Made by a program: the position numbers and the translations under genes
DNA from: Ancylostoma caninum
Taxonomy: Eukaryota > Nematoda > Chromadorea > Rhabditida > Ancylostomatidae
Length of the DNA: 64,000 bases
Assembly: GCA_037903475.1 (NCBI GenBank)
Contig: JBAJFG010000019.1
Span: forward strand, 5,269,001-5,333,000
Reading direction: 5' to 3'
In this document: positions 33,129 through 44,130 of the stretch, piece by piece
Numbering within the stretch: the stretch's first letter is position 1
Layout of the letters: each line of letters begins with the position of its first letter
Notes under the pieces: generated by a model
Databases searched by the model: none
What the model saw: only the letters and a program-made list of their open reading frames with translations
Told to the model about the DNA's origin: nothing

Positions 33129-34081
33129 ATTGTCATGAATATGTTGACTGGCAGGGATCTCTGGGTTCAAATCATACCCAGAGACCGACTGAATGCAAAG
33201 CTGAGATTTTCAGAAATTAAACTTGTGGCCGCTGATGAGGACGACAATTCACCTACAATGTCACAGAACCATCGGGACCAGCTTCTATTGAGGAGAGCCT
33301 TTGATGAGAGCAGGAGGAGTTCTCTTTATGACACAGTAATAAGCGTGACCGACATACATAAACATGGGCTGGTGGCGAAACTACAACTGGTTAATTTACC
33401 GTGGAACAGTTTAAAAGCCGTTTTGCGGAGACCTGCTTAACGAGTAGATTTAAAACATCTTAATACCTCAGAATTGAAAATACGATGGAACTTTGCCTTC
33501 AGTACGAGATTGCTCGTGCACAACGTAGATCTTCCCAGGTTCAAATTTTCAGTTGTAATGCCGGCAACGTTGAGGAGTGGATGGTCTTAGTCGGAGGGTT
33601 TAAGTACAAGTGAGTATTGCCATTAAAACACCATTCATACTCTTTTTTGATGTATAACTTACGCTCACGAGAAAATCTGGAGCGGTGTTCCTCCTGAGTT
33701 AAGCGCAAAGCTTTCGACATTCGAGTCATCAAAACAGAAGCTGGAAGGATGTCGAGCTTCCTTGGATATCCTATAGAATTTATTCAGTCTGTGATATGGA
33801 TTGCTCTTCTAAAGAATGATTTTCGTGTTTGATCTTTGTTTCTTTTGCTTTTCAAACTTATCAGGCGCACGCTTATCACCTGCACCATGTCGAACCGGAG
33901 CTGCTAGAAAGTTCGCTTGACTAGCGTTATCTTCTCTAATAGTGGTGCCAGATTACGCTAAAAGAAGCTGTTCTTGTATATGAGATTTTTCAGTCTATCT
34001 GTTCTGTTCCTTTTTCCAAACTCGACCGATGACGTCTTGCAGAGTGCATAAAAGCTTACTTTCTGATTACTCTCCAGGAAA
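33129..34081. other. Stretch between the LTR element and the saposin-like gene
   Basis: No supported exon. The 101-codon frame at 33135-33440 is not recognised. Near the end, a TATA-like GCATAAAAG (34046) and a CTCTCCAG acceptor four bases before the next gene's ATG look like that gene's promoter and trans-splice site. Confidence 0.45.
34074..34077 (+). promoter_or_regulatory. Likely trans-splice acceptor of the saposin-like gene
   Basis: TTACTCTCCAG ends a few bases before ATG 34082. A pyrimidine-AG site so close to the start codon with no upstream exon is what spliced-leader addition looks like in nematodes. Confidence 0.45.
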
Positions 34082-34441
34082 ATGCGTACCCTGATACTGC
34101 TCGCTGTTGCTGCCACAGTCTGTTTAACTCTTGTGATCCCACCAGCACAAAGCAACGTAGCTGAGTGCGTTATGTGCAAGATCGCAGTACGTGTTGCTGC
34201 TCCATCAATTGGAAAGGACACCCAAATCATTGAACAGGTAGGCCACTTCGTCGAACATCTCTTTTGCGAACTAGATCGTCTCCTCCAGGATTTCGACAAG
34301 GAGTGCAAGAAGGAACTGAAAATGCCTTTCGCCGACAAGGAGTGTGAGAAGTACGTGAACGAGCACCTTGATCCCATTATTCATGAGCTAGAATCTGGTA
34401 CCGCACCCAAGGACGTCTGCAAAAAATTACACGGTTGCTGA
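34082..34441 (+). CDS. Secreted saposin-like (SapB) protein, 119 aa
   Basis: Starts with a clear signal peptide (MRTLILLAVAATVCLTLVIP, cleavage likely near AQS). The mature part is one saposin B domain: cysteines at 29, 32, 62, 75, 113 and 119 fit the three-disulfide pattern (outer pairs 29-119 and 32-113, inner 62-75), with an extra cysteine at 88. Such proteins bind or disturb lipid membranes; hookworm members act in the gut as amoebapore- or NK-lysin-like effectors or are secreted. The mature domain is acidic and helix-rich. The coding part appears intronless, uncommon for this family in worms, so a retrocopy is possible. AATAAA follows at 34471. The function is inferred from the fold only. 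Confidence 0.85.
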   Translation: MRTLILLAVAATVCLTLVIPPAQSNVAECVMCKIAVRVAAPSIGKDTQIIEQVGHFVEHLFCELDRLLQDFDKECKKELKMPFADKECEKYVNEHLDPIIHELESGTAPKDVCKKLHGC

Positions 34442-34470
34442 ATAGTGTCCTTTCTAATTGATATTATGTA

Positions 34471-34476
34471 ATAAAA
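34471..34476 (+). terminator. Poly(A) signal of the saposin-like gene
   Basis: AATAAA in ATGTAATAAAACTCG, 30 bases after the stop codon, the usual distance in compact nematode genes. Confidence 0.7.
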
Positions 34477-34479
34477 CTC

Positions 34480-36700
34480 GCTGAATGAAGGCATATTTGT
34501 GCAGCACCTCGCAAATTACCGCGTGCCACATTGAATCTATACATTCCGAGGCCAACGTTTTTCTTTGAGAACGATCAAATTTGTAGAACCAAATTCTTCC
34601 CGTGGAAAAGCATCCGCAAACAAGGTGTTGTCCAGATACACATTATACCAGGTTGTTGCGAAATAAATTGCCGTTTTGGGGTATGCTCACTTGAACCTTT
34701 CTCTTCTGCCCGATTTGAGCAACTTCAGCCCAATTTATGTGACCCCCTGATAGGGCTTTTCCTCCACTTTCGAATGTTGCTTGAATGTTCTGGCTAGCTC
34801 TTTTCTGACGGTTTTTTGAAGTTGCAAACAAATCATGAGCCGACGTAATTTTCGGGTGATTATGGTTGATGACTTCAAACTCGATCACTCTTTGTCGGAT
34901 GCTTGCGGTAATCTTGCATTTGTTTTGGCTTCGAGTCGCCTTCCAAATGGGCAGTGAGCTATTCGGTCGCAAATTTTTCTTCCTTCGATTTTGATCCCCA
35001 AAGCAACCATGGTCGCGACCACAGGTTGCTCTCTGACGATCAAGCGTTGAGAAGAGTCGTGGAACCTAATCCGGGTCCAACCATTTGCCCTTTGAGGGCA
35101 GGGGTGGGGGCTCACTATGCTACAGTTTCAAAACATTTGACTTCAATCGACATGACAAGAAAGGTGTGGAAGTGAACACCCCATCTGACAGATGACCAGC
35201 GTCTCACCCGCTGTGTCATCTTTTCTAACTTAATTTCTCGCTTCAAAAACTACCATTTCTACACCGCTTAACAGCTATCAATAGAGCTCGGTTCCTGTGC
35301 GATGAAAAGAAGCATGAATCCGTTTCGGTAGACACTTCCTCCCATCTCCAACTTTTTCTAAATCAAGTCTTCGCACTAGGGAGGTTGTGTCAGGAGTGTG
35401 GTGATGCTGTAAGAGTGTGATCCACTACAGTCTTCTCCAACCTAGTCAAGCACTAACGTCAGAGTTCCTGGTATTGTGATTTCGAGTTGATACCAGCAAA
35501 TCTGCTATAGATGTGGTCGGCAGCAGTGGCGAACAAAAACTGATTTCCTCCTTTTTCAAAGTAACGTTAAGCCTCACTCTCCAAAATTCACACGACAAAA
35601 CTGATGCAGTAAGGCATCAAGTAAGGCATCAACTCATTGACCTCATTCCTCAGACCATTACCCCCCCCCCCCACTGTACATCTTTTTTCCGAGCTCCAGA
35701 TGCAATCTTGCGAGAGCAGCAGATTGCTGATCTGGAGCATGCTGAAATCGCCTTCCAAAAGTTTGCGGATCCTTGTGATCTCGGTTTTGAAAGTGGAGGC
35801 ATGCAATCCTCGTAGAATTGTCAGGGAGGATCCACTGACTTGAACGGTTGCTGAAGCGATGAAAAATTATGTTTGAGCCGAGTTAAAACACTTTGAACTG
35901 GTGTGTCCACTTCTGCAATTAATTTCGCAACGACCTAGTATTACTACTGTTAATAGGCAGTTATATGAGCACACTCCCATTAGAGAGAGGAAAAACTGTA
36001 TGAGCAGTTTGGAACCGTGCAGTGCATTCAAGATTTTTGGTAGTAGAAACGCATGTATTATACATTAGACACATGTGGTAGTAGAATCATCCTTCTTGAA
36101 ACGGTGTGATGTTAACGAATTCCCGTTTTTGCTTCTGTCATTTTGCCATGACTGCGTTGAAATGTCAAAAAAAAAGCAAATGCTCTGGAATGGAATAAGC
36201 CTCCATAATCCATGATACCTTTAGTGCCAAGTGTCCTCAAAAAATCAACGAACGAAAGTATTTCTTTACCGAACGGTGATCCAGACTCTCGATACAGTTA
36301 GCAGTATCATGCTTACATATTTGACCTTTGCGAAATTTCGTTTGATGAAAATTCGAGTTTTTTTCTCATACATATACAGTAGCGGTCAAAAAGATTTGGG
36401 GTAGTAGCACTGACAACCATGTCCTTTGAATGATGTGACCTCTGCAGAACCTCCTAAACATCAGAGCTTTCAAACCTTCAACCACTTTCAACCTTCTACC
36501 CGGTATCTTCAGAGTACGCTGACATACCTCTGAAATGCAGATTTTACAGTGCTAAAGGAACTTATATCACCACAATAACCCAAGCGACCAGTGAACATCT
36601 TCCCGCATAACCTAACTCTGGTGCTTTAGGCTCAAAAATACAATTTCATGCCCATTGAATATGTGGGATTCAATCAGAGAAGCTTTACGCTTTATTAGAT
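34480..36700. other. Gene-poor stretch
   Basis: No supported exon. A run of 12 C lies at 35661-35672. The open frames of 70-110 codons on both strands show no motif and conflict with one another. Confidence 0.45.
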
Positions 36701-36702
36701 TA

Positions 36703-36923
36703 CTTCGATAGCTGTGCAACATGAACGCAGCCCGAACAGCGTAATGGTCCGAGTAGAAAGCCTAGCAGCAACCGTTCCCAGTTGCTGTCATCCTTCCCTC
36801 GATTGCTGCTAAAGCTGTCGTCCTTTAGTAGCAACTGTTTAGGAATGGCAGTAACTGAAGCGGATGATGGCAGCAACTGGGAACAGTTGCTAATGCTGCG
36901 TTCGTGCTGCACACTTATCAGGG
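36703..36923. mobile_element. Palindromic MITE, family A copy 2
   Basis: A diverged copy of the element at 11810-12069. The same ordered blocks are present: GCTGTGCAACATGAACGCAG, CGTAATGGTCCGAGTAGAAA, AGCAACCGTTCCCAGTTGCTG, and the mirrored GCAGCAACTGGGAACAGTTG and GCTGCACACTTATCAG. TA precedes the left end; the right flank has lost TA. The right arm is shortened by a deletion that removed the GTTTCTACTCG part. Confidence 0.75.
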
Positions 36924-37220
36924 CCCGTAGTAAACCACCCAGTGCGGTGACCTGAAAAGGGCGGGCGTCAGGCGACTTGCGGCGGCAGGGGTCGGAAATC
37001 AGGCGAGTTGGCGGTGACCCCGATCCATTGATTGCCTGAGGTAAGTGTGCACAGAATGGATTAGTGCCCGTACACTTTACCTGCCCAGCTTTCGAACGTG
37101 CTTGGAAGCAAACTAAATGGATAGAGGTAATAATTACTCTAAAGGTATGTTAGGGTAGTTGTAAGAAGGTACTGAATTGAGTCGACGATTCGCCTATGTG
37201 TCTACCACAGTGCAAACTTA

Positions 37221-37320
37221 CTGCGGCAGATGGTGGCCGAGTGGGGTGTGCTGCAGTCTTCCATACGCAGCATCAAGGAATCAAATCATCAAATCCCATC
37301 ATCAGGCATCGAATCCCGCT
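37221..37320 (+). other. tRNA-like remnant or SINE head
   Basis: TGGCCGAGTGG (37234-37244) is a perfect type 2 A box, as in serine and leucine tRNAs. GCATCGAATCC (37305-37315) is close to a B box. The sequence between and around them does not fold as a working tRNA. It may be a decayed tRNA gene or a tRNA-derived short element. Confidence 0.3.
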
Positions 37321-37714
37321 ATCATCGTTTTTTTTTTTTGCAAACTTTGTCATTTTGTTTCCGAAACATATATAAGTCCAACGAAACGGCAGAAATCACT
37401 TAGAAACGAGAAAAAAGTTAAGAAGTTAGTAAAAAAAAGGCTCGAAATCCTAAAAATTTGCAGTAAGGATGAGCTTTCATAGCGAGTAAACACGGCCAAG
37501 CCACGTTGGGTTCTCTGCTACCTCTAGTCTATAAAAGCATGGAAAAAGGAACTAATGTTTGTAAACACAAAAAAGTGACTCTGAAGAGATACTGTAATTG
37601 GTTTTAATGCTTCACTAGTATCATACAGAGGTAAAAATTTCGGGCATCCGAGAAATAAACATATGCGAATGGAGATGAAAAAAACTTAAAGTTGAGCACG
37701 ACACCTTCGCACCT

Positions 37715-37990
37715 TGTACGTTGACGCTTGTGTGATTTATGGATTGCTATGGGTCCGAGTCAAGAGGTGCGCTCGCTCGTTAGCTGGGTCATGTCGCACC
37801 TTGACCGCACCTTCCCACAGGCAGAGGCAGCCATGGCTACAGTATCCGTCTGCCTCTAGACCTTTCATAGCTAGAGAAGACAGCCAGCGAGACAACTCGT
37901 ACATATTGTCGCGCGCGATGGACCGTCGTTACAGTAGTACACTAAGCAACGACGGTCCATCCAGCAATATAGTGCTTGATAATATCGAAA
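37715..37990. repeat. Palindromic element, family D, left copy
   Basis: Contains GTCAAGAGGTGCGCTCG (37759-37775), whose reverse complement lies at 44954-44970. Flanking blocks (TTGTACG upstream; GTCGCGCGCG about 140 bases downstream) also recur there in the same order, inverted. Inside is a hairpin with arms ATGGACCGTCGTT and AACGACGGTCCAT (about 37918-37961). Confidence 0.55.
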
Positions 37991-38454
37991 GAAATTAGTT
38001 CGAGCAAAATATTTTCTAGTATCTCAACGTAAGTGAATTAGTATAAAATCCAAAATTAAGCTCTTAATCATTGACTTGATCCTTTGAGTCACAGTGGTAT
38101 CAGAAAGATTGCAGTGCAGATCAATTAAAGATAAACTATTGCAGTGAAATTTTAAAGCAAATAAATATAGATCCCTTGAAGTTGGAAGCACTTTTCATCT
38201 TGACAATTTATCTAATTCAGTGAGCTTTGTGAGGACCTTTATCACATGAGCAGAAATACCAGACGTAGGTGCTTTTTGATTTTTTTTGTGGGTTCGTTGA
38301 AGTGCCTCTTCAGACTTTATTTTTAAGATGATCATTGACTCCTTTCTTAGGACCTCAAGTCTTGACATGGAATTTGCTGCTCGTTACCGTTAAAAAAAAA
38401 CGCTAAAGAATGTCTCTTTCGCTTAAAAAAGCTTGAAAGTCTGTTCATCTGTTC

Positions 38455-38600
38455 AGATGGGATCTGTGCCCGTAGTAATCCCCCCCTCAGCCCAGCCGAA
38501 CTCGGTTGGCTGGCATCCCAACCGAGCTGGGATCAGGGCGGACCCAGCCGAGCGGCAGCCGATAGCATCGATTGCACAGGCAGCTGGGCTGCGCTGTAGA
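38455..38600. repeat. CAGCCGAG-rich element, family E, left copy
   Basis: Starts near CGTAGTAATC followed by a C run and CTCAGCCCAGC. Twenty-six bases here (38471-38496) are a perfect reverse complement of 44091-44116. The interior is a dense set of GC-rich hairpins built from CAGCCGAG, CAGCTGGG and their complements, as in the right copy. Confidence 0.65.
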
Positions 38601-38670
38601 TCGCTGCCTCAGCCATCGATCGATGATGCATGGGACATTGCTGACAGAGAAGGAGCTATCTTCCAGCGAT

Positions 38671-38815
38671 GGTTGTGTGGCCGACTGGGTAGTGATGTAG
38701 CACTATGAGCAGTGAGTCCAGGGTTCGAATCCTGTCGCCGCCCAGACCTTTGCAAACCAGTGGGGGACTTATAATGGCACGCAAAGGTGCTGCATACGAC
38801 TAGGTATGCATATAC
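38671..38815 (+). mobile_element. Probable tRNA-derived SINE
   Basis: TGGCCGACTGGG (38678-38689) fits an A box and GGTTCGAATCC (38722-38732) is a perfect B box, 32 bases apart as in a tRNA gene. The would-be acceptor stem (GGTTGTG against CGCCGCC) does not pair, so it is not a working tRNA. A non-tRNA tail follows (TTTGCAAACCAGTGGGGGAC, then GGCACGCAAAGGTGC). This is the architecture of a tRNA-headed SINE; the 3' end is uncertain. Confidence 0.5.
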
Positions 38816-39510
38816 GAAAGTCAGATTTTTTTCTAATTTTCTAAGAATTGTGGCAATGTTCCGTGAATGGTTCCCAAAACCTTGTTCTAGGGAATTCTCA
38901 CATTTTTTGGACAAACACACTGGGCATGTCAGTCTCATTGGACACGTCTAGTTTGAAGTTGAGCTTATCGTACACCGGACTTGACAGTTCCACACCGAGC
39001 GCAGTTCATGAATGAACAGTTCAATGACGAGTAGGCCTACCTGATCAAGCAGATTCAGGAGATGAAGGCTTGAAAAGACCTACATCGGCTGGTTACATGT
39101 TCAATGTAATATTTTCTTTATTTTCCATCAAAGTTATAACTAACGCGCGTACTTTTCCTTGTCTTGAAGAGGTTAAAAGCTTCATAAAAAGTCTCGTCTG
39201 TGAAAAAATGATTTAGAGTTTGTGCTGAAAAAAAAAACAAGGTAGCAAAGAAGATACATGCGCCTTCTTGTGGTTTAGGGAGACAACTATGTGCAAAAAG
39301 GAATGGGCAAGCTCTCTATCAGTAAACATCCGATTGATACAAAGAACACCTTACACAAGTTGTCCTGAAACCTTTTTCGAAGCTGTTGCTAAAGTGACAA
39401 GCTCAAACATCTGTTTTTATTTCCTCACAGCAACAAATCACACTGCAAACAACAAACAATAACTCAACAACGTAAAAAGAAACAAACAATAGCAGCTCTT
39501 ATATCTTATA

Positions 39511-42108
39511 TCATCTCAATAGCAGGGCAACATCTTCACTCAACAATTTGTCACGGAGCTGCCAGCAGCACCATGCAGTCAACTGGGAAGATCGTTCCGT
39601 AGTGAAAAATGTCGGATCATAGCTACACAAACACTGCCCAATGAGGCACGCTGCCGACAGTCTTATCGTTGCTGAGCCGTTGCACTTCATTAGTGGTTCC
39701 AGAGAATCTAAAAACGAAATTTCACTTATATTACCAATGTTTCGACTCCACCTAGGATTATTCTGGCACTCCTTACGCCCTAGAGATGACTCAGTACTCA
39801 CAAATATTCAATTAAGTTCATTTGAGAGACTAAATTCCTCGATTTCTGAAGACTGCAACTCACCGAATAACAAGCAGAAATCCTCCGTGGCTAGCATATC
39901 CATGGCCGATTCGCCCATACTTTGCAGCATTGATGCTATTCCATAGCAGATGCCAGAGATGGTACGCTCACTGCCAAGCAAATATCATGATGCCATTCCC
40001 CAATACTTCTGCGATAGAATTCTCACCTGTTGTCTGACCACAGAGATTCCGACATGAGTATCGATTTGAAAGAGGGAAGGATCTCCTTAAAGCCCACGAT
40101 TATAACTGAATTAACGAAATCAGAGTTGCAGCATCACGATTTTATGGGAAATAGGAGGCAACCGTAAACGATATTTTGCTAGAACCAGAACTGACCGATG
40201 GGCAGGACTAGTAGGTGCAGTGTCGTGATGTTGCTGGTCTTCTATATGACTTTCAAACTGAGCCTTGAGCGCAGATGGCCGTGAGCCAGACCGAAACGAA
40301 TCAGGAGATTCCGATCGAGGACGAAAGTACACACCTACGTCCCTGCCCTGAACGATGCCGAGTGGAAACCAGGAATGAAAGAAATTGGACATTAGCAGCG
40401 TGCACGGGACTGGATAAGATTAGGAACAGGAGCAAATCACCTCTTCTGTTGCTGCATCAACCATCTGAGAATCCTCTTGGATCTCACTTTGAACAGAAAA
40501 TTCAGCAGCATCAGGATCAAGCGCCTCTGAAAAACTGCAGTAGGTCAACAGAGCTTGTTGGATGGCAGAGGATGAACAAGATGAAAGGAAAACTCAAAAC
40601 GGTTAAAGCTGCGATATATTTTCCACTATAAAATGGACACACATTTATAAATTCACAATTGTCGATACTCATACCTTCAGTTGATTGCGAATCTGTCTTT
40701 GCAGTCACTTTTCCTGGGGAGTTGTGATCCTCTTCGTTTCCTTTCAGCTCATATGTTCGGCCCTTCCCTCCATCATCACCTGTAGGTGGGAGGGAACAAT
40801 CCATTGGAGGATCCATATCTGAATTTGACAGTAACACTGTGAAAGAGAAACTTACTTTTTATATAGTTATCTTTATTTCATAGTTCAAAGATTTACAAGT
40901 TTTGGAATAACTGTCAAAGGTGATTCCACCTCCACAACTTAATTCTTTAATTTAACTGTTCGGAACATCTTCCTTGAAGATAATTTCTCTTCACAAAAAA
41001 CACTCCGCCTGTTTTTTTTCTTGCCACAATCATTCAAACATACGAGTAACGAGCAAATCTTATCTTTATTGAGCCATGAGGAGGAGGTGCAAGATTGCCG
41101 GATGAGTCAGATAATCTTGCAAAGAGGTGAAAGTCAGGGTCGATCGCAAACAGGGGGAGCGAGGAGGGGGAGATTGGAAGAGAAAAACTAAGGCCATCGC
41201 CCAAAAAGGTCCTGCCCTGCTGCTAACATGACGATGATGTTTTCAAGACCTATTGGGAATCAAAATAATTTGAAAGCAGCGTTAACAGAGCAAAACAACT
41301 CAACAATGATGAGGCAGTAATGGAAACAGAAAGTGGGAACGAAAACAGTAACGAAAATAAGGTTGCGATATAACATGCTTAACGAGGAACAGAAGGCGTT
41401 TTGTTTTACAGTGTTGAATAAGTTTTGTTCAGTAAAGGTCAATCGCTGCTGCAGCGCAAGCAAAGGGGGGGGGGTGACAAAAACCACTCCTTAACTGTTG
41501 TCGATACGTGTTAATCTAAAGGATCAACTTTTGAGTTGACGCGTATCCATGTGGGTTAACCAGTGATGCGGCACGGCTCTCTTAGCCAACGGTGCAATAA
41601 CGAGTATAGTCTGTCCGAAACGACGAGTCCGCCCACGCACGCGGAGATCGAGAGGCGGCGCGGCTGCGACGGATGCTGTTGGCTGCCACGTCGTCCACGT
41701 CACAGCCAAATCATTAGTCAATACCATGAAGATAACGATGAAACGTGATACGCTGATCAACGATGATGCCGTGGAGCGCTGGCAAACGTGACAGCTTCTC
41801 GATCCCCGCGTGCGTGGGCGGGCTAGTCGTTTCGGACAGACTATAACCTTCACAAAGGAGAAGATTTCGATGATTTTGTCGAAATCGAGCTCTATTCTAA
41901 AAGCTCGGAAAGGTGTAAAAATGAAATATTGAAAGAAATGAGACGGACAAAAACGCAGAATAAGGCCTTGGAAGAAAAAGAATAAGAGGACACGAAATAC
42001 GAACCCGGAAAGGCATGCATACCTGTGAGAAGCTGCTGTGACACTTCTGCGAGGTGTGCTCGATGGGCTGCCATGGCATGCTCAATCTCATGGTAAGCAG
42101 AGATAAGC
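39511..42108 (-). CDS. Spliced minus-strand gene segments, unknown family
   Basis: Exon-like blocks: 42023-42108, 40675-40836, 40441-40526, 40196-40347, 40027-40105, 39864-39970 and 39511-39707, ending in TGA. The first four join in phase, as do the last three; the junction 40196 to 40105 does not, which may mean a missed site or another frameshift. The first block reads HEIEHAMAAHRAHLAEVSQQ. The second and third are acidic and polar (DMDPPMDCSLPPTGDDGG). The last two read SERTISGICYGIASMLQSM and RLSAACLIGQCLCSYDP. The first block may be the tail of the DnaJ gene upstream; no C2H2 zinc finger, expected in that family, was found. The family is not recognised. Confidence 0.4.
41607..41843. mobile_element. 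MITE with ~47-bp inverted ends
   Basis: The left end TAGTCTGTCCGAAACGAC continues through the CCGCCCACGCACGCGG block to GATCGAGA. The reverse complement begins near 41795 and ends CAGACTA at 41843. TA dinucleotides flank both sides. The element is 237 bp with no coding content and sits in an intron of the minus-strand gene segments. The GTCGTTTCGG block also appears near 51945. Confidence 0.85.
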
Positions 42109-42172
42109 CTAAGCAAGTAAACTTTTACTGCGCTAGCTCGAAGTAGATATAAATCGAAAAAACTGCGATAAC

Positions 42173-43493
42173 CAACTGCTGGTTCCTCAAAATTTGCTGT
42201 TTTCGGTTTTCTTCTTGCTTTCTCTTAGCTTCTTCTTGATGTTTTTTCCAACAGCTCACGATAAGCCTTTACTCGTGGATCTCGCTTCCTAACAAATGCA
42301 ACCAACTCCTAAAACTCCATTTGAGGAACTATTTTGAGGCATCCCTAGGTTTCAAGTTGTTTAGAACTGACCCTAACTTGCTCGTTACGCTCAGCTTTAC
42401 CAGAATCTCTTTTCAGCTTCTGTTTGACGTAATTCATATCTACTATTAGCTTGACGAACATCATACTTGTCTAACCAAGCGAAAGACCTTGCCGCACAGA
42501 ATGAACTCCAGAAACCATAGAGAGGGCCAACTACCTAAAAAAGAAACTTGGAATGGCAGTGAAGTTTTCGAGACAGAAACCAATAGAATTGCGTAGTTTA
42601 GCACGAGAAAATGATGTAGAAAAAAGAGGGAGAACCTGCCTACTAAGAATGCTCGAATAAACCCACCTTTTCGTAATCACTTGAAGCATCACCAAATGAA
42701 GGATACCGTACGGAAGGATCATCAATAAAGTCATAATCCTCATTAGCAAGACTATCGAAAACATTTCTATAAACGTTATAAAAGTTCTGCAAAAAGTGTA
42801 TTTATTTGAAAAGCTTCAAAAGTAAGAGTAACTGTGAACAAAACTCGCCTTATCTCCGTCGAAACCCTTGTAACAACTAGTAGTAAGGAATTGAAAGAGA
42901 TCAAGAGAATCATCCTTATAGTCCACATCAAAACCTGAAGAGATAATTTCAGCGAGATAATTCAATAATTTTAGCACAACAATGTCAGAGAGAAAAAGTA
43001 TACGCGTTATTATACAGAACATAGCTAGAAGATGAAAAATCTTACCTTTATTCAAAATGCTCTCCCTGTGCCTATCGTAAAATGCTTTCTCATGAGGATC
43101 GCTGAGGACCTCGTAAGCTGCCTGCAGCAGAGCAAGATACTTCGTTCACTCCTCCATACGATCAGGATTCTTGTCCGGATGCCATTTCAATGCCAACTTT
43201 CTGTACAAAGTGAGCAACGATTAGGATGGTCAAATACACAGCTGGTAATCTTAAGATGGATTTAAAGCTAACTTTTTCAGAAATTCTTAATTTTTAGAAG
43301 TAGTTATTTATCACTGGGAAGGAAATGTAATAAATAAAGGTTCTCCTAAAAGATTGAACCGCGTTCCATTGAATGACGTCAAACCCACATCAATGCAATG
43401 CAAACAAGAAAAAAAGACAAACCTATATGACTTCTTAATGGTTTCATCGTCGGCATCTATGGGTACCTCTAGAACGTCGTAGTGGCATCGCAT
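42173..43493 (-). pseudogene. DnaJ gene of DNAJC21/dnj-17 type, disrupted
   Basis: Exons (minus): 43423-43493, 43046-43200, 42849-42934, 42667-42786, 42372-42534, 42173-42308. The J domain reads MRCHYDVLEVPIDADD, then KLALKWHPDKNPDR with the HPD motif that stimulates Hsp70. Then follow blocks typical of DNAJC21 (ribosome-biogenesis co-chaperone): LFQFLTTSCYKGF, NFYNVYRNVFDSL, GFWSSFCAARSFAWLDKYD and ELVAFVRKRDPRVKAY. Breaks: an in-frame TGA at 43146-43148 where a cysteine is expected after MEE; a loss of about 11 bases in exon 42372-42534 (163 nt, between TEAE and DSGKAERNEQVR); and one extra A in the homopolymer at 42242-42247 (exon of 136 nt). Exon 42849-42934 uses a GC donor. All splice sites survive. 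It is either a young pseudogene or base errors in the assembly. Confidence 0.8.
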
Positions 43494-43734
43494 CCTATCT
43501 AAACAGAATACTGTCAAAAACATAGAAAGAAATGAAATGATAGTAAGGCAAGAGTGGAAGACACATAAAATCGCAATGTTTTGCTTGAGATGAAAATAAA
43601 AAGGACAAATTAAACACAGGAACAGTGGCTAATGAAGTATCAAATAAAATTCACACATAATGCCTAGTCAAAACCCAAAGCTAAACGCGTTCATGTATTT
43701 ATGCAAAAATTTAGCCCAATGGATTGCATCATCA

Positions 43735-44130
43735 GCCCAAATTTTTTTGGGCGGAAAACTCGTCCAAACGCAATTTTCACGCCTGAATGTTGTGAGCCCA
43801 CACTACGCAATATCACACGAGCTGAGCGAAATAGTGGGTCAGCCGAGGAGAGTCACGTAAGTTGCTCACGAGCAACTTACGCGTGCCTACTCGGCTGACC
43901 CACTATTTCTTCTTTTCTTTGGCAGCCGAGCCGGAAGCCGAGCTGGGCTGGGCCTCAGCTAAGCTGGGATGGGAAATAGGCATCCGATCACGCTCGGCTT
44001 ACCCCTCGGCTGCCTATTCTACAACATGGGAAGGCAGCTGGGCTGCCCTTGGACGAGTTTTTTGGCAGTCGACTGGGTCATCCCAGCTCAGCTGGGCTGA
44101 GGGGGGGATTACTACGGACACTGGACTGTT
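43735..44130. repeat. CAGCCGAG-rich element, family E, right copy
   Basis: Inverted relative to the copy at 38455. It ends GCTGGGCTGAGGGGGGGATT then ACTACG (44091-44116). The interior is full of AGCCGAGC, CAGCTGGGCTGCC and related hairpins. ACTCGTCCAA near 43763 is mirrored by TTGGACGAGT near 44050, so the unit itself folds back. Confidence 0.6.
43829..43908. repeat. 80-base near-perfect hairpin
   Basis: Arms 43829-43867 and 43870-43908 (39 bases each) pair around a 2-base loop. The centre is CGTAAGTTGCTC / GAGCAACTTACG; the outer part, AAATAGTGGGTCAGCCGAG, pairs perfectly with its mirror. A few mismatches lie between. The same central hairpin recurs at 45046-45076. Confidence 0.85.

Noticed and set aside
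32618..33220. 200-codon frame as a separate gene
   Set aside because: It is the LTR-encoded Gag start in the 3' LTR running into host DNA, not a gene of its own.
38433..38708. 91-codon frame across the CAGCCGAG-rich repeat
   Set aside because: It reads through palindromic repeat DNA that occurs inverted at 43735-44130; no domain and no splice context.
41524..41853. 109-codon minus frame
   Set aside because: It is the translation of an inverted-repeat MITE (41607-41843).
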